A DNA stretch of 38,038 nucleotides from Thermotogae bacterium. GTDB lineage: Bacteria; Hydrothermota; Hydrothermia; LBFQ01. Shown in pieces: positions 34,418 through 38,038 of this stretch (within the stretch, counting starts at the first letter, position 1; the number at the start of each line of letters is the position of its first letter). The notes below the pieces were generated by a model, which was not told where the DNA came from, ran no database searches, and saw only the letters and a program-made list of their open reading frames with translations. The stretch spans positions 1 to 38,038 of the forward strand of contig JAADCS010000041.1 in assembly GCA_013154295.1 (NCBI GenBank), in the 5' to 3' direction. The position numbers and the translations under genes were made by a program.

Positions 34418-35649
34418 ACGAACCGCTTATTGTAAGTCCTGCCGTTTATCTTCACCCTCACAAAGTAAACACCCCTTTTGGCTTTGCCTCCCCCAGCCAC
34501 CGTACCGTCCCAGTAGAGCTTAAAGGAATGATGCTTAAAGCCACCGTATAGATGTTTTAAAACCTTGCCCGTGAATCCTACCACAGATACCTCCACGTGG
34601 GAAGGTTTCTCCAACTGCACGTATATCTCCACACCGGACGGCAGGTAGGAGACGACCACAGGATCTTCCTCCAAGAAGTAGGAGGAGAGGTCGTATCCTT
34701 CCATTTGGTTAACCTGTACGGAGAGGCGTTTTTGCCCATAGGTTACGATATATTCACCTGGAGATACAGGAATAAGACCCACAATAACTGAGTTTATAAG
34801 ATTCAAATCTTGGACGAGTACATCCTTGTCTCCTATACGCAGTACGAAGGGAAAGTTGGCGTAGAGGAAAGGGCGATAGAGAGGATAGGCGTGGAGTTTT
34901 CGCAGGCCATACACCAAATACAGTCGTCCGTTGTAAGCAGCGATGGCAAAGACCCTGCTTTCACCTCTAAAACTGCCATTTATACTGAGCATGTCTCCTT
35001 TGAGCTTCAGCCGAAGACCATCGAGGGAAGTATGGGGATCATAGCCTTTATCAGTATATACAACCGAGGGATGCCCACCCATGTAGGTTACGGCACCGTA
35101 CTCGGCGAATACCGCCGTATCACCACACACCACGAAGGAGGACCCCAAATCAAGCGTATCGGTCCTGCGCTGTGACACTATCAATGTAACGGCATCAGAA
35201 GAGGCGAAGAGCCTGCGTATACCGCCGATACCGCATACGGTCATATCCTTAGCTTTGTCCAAGATGAGGTTGAGCGAGTCATCCTTCAAAACGAAGAGGC
35301 CGGTTTCCGAGAGCAGAAAGATGGAGCCGCCGAGTTTGTACGCTTTGTGGTATCTACCCGTTATCCGCAAGGGTTTGAAATCCATAGCATCGTTGGACAT
35401 GATAACCACCGGAAAGGCCATATCATTTAGAGTTAGGAGGAGATGATTTTCGTCGTAGTAGGATATGTGAAGGACCTCCGAAAGGATCCCATCCACCTTG
35501 CGGGGTGTGGAGTTGGGGCCATCCTTTAGGAGGTAGAGCCCTCTATCTGTACCGACGTATATCTCAAAGTTCCTGTCACCGTCTATATCCACGCTGGCCA
35601 GGGTGTTGATACGTCCAAGATCCAAGAGGAGGAGATAAAACATGCTCAA
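34405..35649 (-). CDS. Beta-propeller-like protein with C-terminal FlgD/T9SS-sorting-like Ig domain
   Basis: N-terminal ASVDIDGDRNFEIYVGTDRGLYLL (VCBS/FG-GAP-like); C-terminal VEVSVVGFTGKVLKHLYGGFKHHSFKLYWDGTVAGGGKAKRGVYFVRVKINGRTYNKRFVWLR. Confidence 0.7.
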   Translation of the reverse strand: MSMFYLLLLDLGRINTLASVDIDGDRNFEIYVGTDRGLYLLKDGPNSTPRKVDGILSEVLHISYYDENHLLLTLNDMAFPVVIMSNDAMDFKPLRITGRYHKAYKLGGSIFLLSETGLFVLKDDSLNLILDKAKDMTVCGIGGIRRLFASSDAVTLIVSQRRTDTLDLGSSFVVCGDTAVFAEYGAVTYMGGHPSVVYTDKGYDPHTSLDGLRLKLKGDMLSINGSFRGESRVFAIAAYNGRLYLVYGLRKLHAYPLYRPFLYANFPFVLRIGDKDVLVQDLNLINSVIVGLIPVSPGEYIVTYGQKRLSVQVNQMEGYDLSSYFLEEDPVVVSYLPSGVEIYVQLEKPSHVEVSVVGFTGKVLKHLYGGFKHHSFKLYWDGTVAGGGKAKRGVYFVRVKINGRTYNKRFVWLR

Positions 35650-37406
35650 CCGCCCAACTGTTTGACGAACTGCTCCATCTGCTGGGCCTCTTTGGTTTTA
35701 CCGGCGGATCTGTAAAGCTTGGCGGCATTTTGAAATGCGATAAGTGCGTTGGCCTTCGCCGTCTCATCCCCACTCTCGTACTTTTTGTAGTATGCGAAAC
35801 CCAGGAACTTATAGGCATCGGCAAGTTTATCGGAGTTGGTAAAGGTTTGTACGAACTGTGTCAGGTAAGCTATGGCATTATCGTAGTCGTTCTTGGCAAA
35901 ATGCGCCAGAGCCAGGAGGTACAAAGCGTTCTCTATATCTTCACCGTTGGGGAACTTTTGAACGTACTGGCTGAAGTAAGTGATAGCAGTGTCATACTCC
36001 TTCATCTGATAGGCTATGTATCCGGCATTGAAGGTGGCTTTGGGAGTATACTGACTGTTGGGGAAGAGCTTTATAAACTGCGCGAACAACTTTAAGGCTT
36101 TGGGATAGGCTCCCTGTTTGTAGGCGGCTAAAGCCTTGTTGAAAACGGCCTCGGCACCCACTTCCGATCTTACGTACTGGGCTACCTCTGGTCTTTCGGC
36201 GATGAGCGCTTGCAGAAGCTTTTTAACGTTCTCGGCGTTCTTGTGGCCTGGATATTCTCGCAGGAATTGATCCCAAACCTCCGCAGCCCTGCGATAATCC
36301 TTTAGGCGGTAATACACCTTACCCAAAAGCTCCAAAACAGCAGGCCGGTCCTCTCCCTCGGGATACTTCTTTAGGTAATATTCAAGCTTCTCCTTAGCCT
36401 TTTCGTAACTACCTGCTTGGAAGAGAAGCTGTCCTAGGTAAGCTACCAGTTTAGCCGATCGGGGGTCATCCGGAAAGAACTGTATGAATCTTTCAAACCT
36501 CTGTTGGGCCTTCGTCATCTGACCCTTCTTGTAGGCCTCCATACCCGGTTTGTAGAAGAGAATCTCTCCGACGAGGGGGTTGGTCACCTTGAGATTGGGG
36601 GCCAGGGCTATATTATCACCGTACTTCTTCTCAACGTAGGCGAGGGAAGCGAGGATGGTGTCTTTGAGGAAGGGATAGTTGGCTAAAGCCTTCTCATACT
36701 GCTGAATAGCCTTGGGATAATCGCCGTATTCTGCGTACCATTCCGCCAGGATTATCTCAAATTTGGGCTTTTTGGGATGTCCTTTCTCTATGAGCCTTTT
36801 GAGCTCGGTTATAGCTTTAAACAGCTCACCTTTCTTTCGGTAGGCGAACACCTTAAGTATGGCAGCATCGTTTGCTTTTTTGGTGTTAGGAAAACGGCGC
36901 TGTAGTTCATCTACCAACGAGATGACGTTACTGTACGAGCCATTCATATAAGCCGAAAGGGCTGCAAAGTACAGAGCGTCGCGGTAGACATCCTCGTACT
37001 CTGGATAACGGGTAAGGGCTTTGAAGTACCGGTACGCGTCCAGATACCGTCCGATATTGTAGTATGCTATACCCAAACCCATGTAGAGGGGTATGACAGC
37101 AGGTTTTCTACCTCCGCTTAGGATCTCGGCTTTACGGAAAGTATCTATGGCTTCGTGGTATCTACCCATGTGTATGAGGCACCAACCGTTCCCGATGAAA
37201 CCTACGAGTCTTTTACCGGGAGCCTCACTGTTGTTTATAAGATCCTCGTAGTAGCCCTTTGCTCTCTGATATTGGCCGGAGTAGTATAGCCTTTCAGCCT
37301 TGGATACCAAAGCGCTGTATCGGTTGGTGAAGATGTCAGGAAGTGGTTTTTTGTAATCTGTTATCTTGGTTGGTATAAGCGCACCTAAGAGAAACAGGAC
37401 CGACAT
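35646..37406 (-). CDS. Large TPR-repeat protein, probably exported (track start 37499)
   Basis: Many TPRs (e.g. YDTAITYFSQYVQKFPNGEDIENALYLLALAHFAKNDYDNAIAYLTQFVQTFTNSDKLADAYKFLGFAYY); start at 37406 gives MSVLFLLGALIP and fits the TAGAAT at 37422-37417. Confidence 0.85.
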   Translation of the reverse strand: MSVLFLLGALIPTKITDYKKPLPDIFTNRYSALVSKAERLYYSGQYQRAKGYYEDLINNSEAPGKRLVGFIGNGWCLIHMGRYHEAIDTFRKAEILSGGRKPAVIPLYMGLGIAYYNIGRYLDAYRYFKALTRYPEYEDVYRDALYFAALSAYMNGSYSNVISLVDELQRRFPNTKKANDAAILKVFAYRKKGELFKAITELKRLIEKGHPKKPKFEIILAEWYAEYGDYPKAIQQYEKALANYPFLKDTILASLAYVEKKYGDNIALAPNLKVTNPLVGEILFYKPGMEAYKKGQMTKAQQRFERFIQFFPDDPRSAKLVAYLGQLLFQAGSYEKAKEKLEYYLKKYPEGEDRPAVLELLGKVYYRLKDYRRAAEVWDQFLREYPGHKNAENVKKLLQALIAERPEVAQYVRSEVGAEAVFNKALAAYKQGAYPKALKLFAQFIKLFPNSQYTPKATFNAGYIAYQMKEYDTAITYFSQYVQKFPNGEDIENALYLLALAHFAKNDYDNAIAYLTQFVQTFTNSDKLADAYKFLGFAYYKKYESGDETAKANALIAFQNAAKLYRSAGKTKEAQQMEQFVKQLGG

Positions 37407-37416
37407 ACCACCACTA

Positions 37417-37422
37417 ATTCTA
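37417..37422 (-). promoter_or_regulatory. -10-like box (CCT)TAGAAT, 10 nt before ATG 37406
   Basis: Minus strand CCCTTAGAAT-TAGTGGTGGT-ATG. Confidence 0.4.
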
Positions 37423-37449
37423 AGGGGGAAAACGTCTCCTTGGGGAAAT

Positions 37450-37866
37450 TTAGACCTTACCTGAACTTCCAAACCCTCTGTTTCCTCTAAAAGTTTCACC
37501 TATTTCGTTCTCCTCAATCTCCCATTCAACCACCTTTATGGGTACCATCTGGGCGATCTTCTCTCCTACCCGTATCCGTATCCTCTCGGTAAAAGAGATC
37601 ATCACGACCTTTATCTCTCCACGATACCCCCAATCTATCACACCTGCCAAGGTATGAACTCCTCTGATCGCCATGGAGGAACGATCCTTGAGGAAAGCTC
37701 CCCACCCTTTGGGAAATTCCACGGCTATTCCCGTCGGTACTGCCGTAGGTTTCAGAGGTTTTAGGATTACATCCTCCACAGCATAAAGATCATATCCCAA
37801 GTCTCCCTCATAAGCCCGCGTAGGTAATTTTGCCTTAGGATGAAGACGTCGTATCTTAAGCTTCAT
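37450..37866 (-). CDS. dut: Deoxyuridine 5'-triphosphate nucleotidohydrolase (dUTPase)
   Basis: PTRAYEGDLGYDLYAVED; KDRSSMAIRG; VIDWGYRGEIKVVM; GEKIAQMV; RGNRGFGSSGKV. Start 37866 (MKLKIRRLHP) preferred over 37893. Confidence 0.93.
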   Translation of the reverse strand: MKLKIRRLHPKAKLPTRAYEGDLGYDLYAVEDVILKPLKPTAVPTGIAVEFPKGWGAFLKDRSSMAIRGVHTLAGVIDWGYRGEIKVVMISFTERIRIRVGEKIAQMVPIKVVEWEIEENEIGETFRGNRGFGSSGKV

Positions 37867-37873
37867 TACGCAA

Positions 37874-37879
37874 ATTCTA
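37874..37879 (-). promoter_or_regulatory. -10-like box (TT)TAGAAT, 7 nt before dut ATG 37866
   Basis: Minus strand GTTTAGAAT-TTGCGTA-ATG. Confidence 0.55.
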
Positions 37880-37914
37880 AACGTGGCACCCACTAAAAAT
37901 CGGAGAACTTCCGT

Positions 37915-37920
37915 TAGAAT
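37915..37920 (+). promoter_or_regulatory. -10-like box (GT)TAGAAT, 6 nt before GTG 37927
   Basis: CCGTTAGAAT-ACCAGT-GTG. Confidence 0.5.
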
Positions 37921-37926
37921 ACCAGT

Positions 37927-38038
37927 GTGGAAAAGTATATTTCAGACCATCTCCGCTATAGGACGCTGGATGAATATGTGGAGGTTGTAATAGACAGTTT
38001 TAAGCGTTCAAGTTTTAGGGAACATCTTAATCGCTTCC
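37927..38038 (+). CDS. 5' end of an ORF running off the window (VEKYISDHLRYRTLDEYVEVVIDSFKRSSFREHLNRF...)
   Basis: Open frame to the window edge; box spacing of 6 nt. Confidence 0.5.
   Translation, partial: MEKYISDHLRYRTLDEYVEVVIDSFKRSSFREHLNRF

Noticed and set aside
37867-37893. TTAGAAT-containing N-terminal extension of dUTPase (start 37893)
   Set aside because: The extension is read through the -10-like box; ATG 37866 gives a normal dUTPase N-terminus.
1-38038. tRNA/rRNA genes, prophage, intact IS elements or a defence island
   Set aside because: Looked for on both strands by eye; no convincing signature seen. Dedicated tools (tRNAscan, Infernal, ISfinder) were not available.

Overview
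This 38 kb window is a compact chromosomal segment, probably from a thermophilic and poorly characterised bacterial lineage. The lineage is inferred from gene style only and was not verified. I see no tRNA or rRNA genes, CRISPR array, prophage or intact transposon. Recognisable genes include the hemW 3' end, queD-like, ruvX, an RlmI-like methyltransferase and a long pheT / ZapA-like pair / rny / bi-domain oxidoreductase / icd / usp run. Others are glnA with a TatD-like hydrolase, a LolC/E-like permease, folC, an M20 peptidase, murC, a phosphohexomutase, an ankyrin-YwqG(DUF1963)-like fusion, a GT2, an orphan sdhC-like gene, thpR, M16, a CCA/poly(A) polymerase, a FlgD/T9SS-type C-terminal protein, a large TPR protein and dut. 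The most interesting signal is not a gene. More than 20 first-in-transcript genes on both strands carry a -10-like hexamer (TAGAAT/TATAAT/TACAAT/TAAAAT, often CCTTAGAAT) about 4-11 nt before the start codon, with a mode of 6-7 nt. This fits pervasive leaderless transcription, whereas several operon-internal genes have Shine-Dalgarno sequences. Using this spacing as a guide relocates several start codons. It also exposes a frameshifted coiled-coil gene (15393-15988, -) and a small exported-type ORF interrupted by one in-frame TAA (4326-4721, -). A 37-nt hairpin repeat occurs twice about 15.5 kb apart (32/37 identical). All family calls come from reading motifs by eye; no database searches were run.
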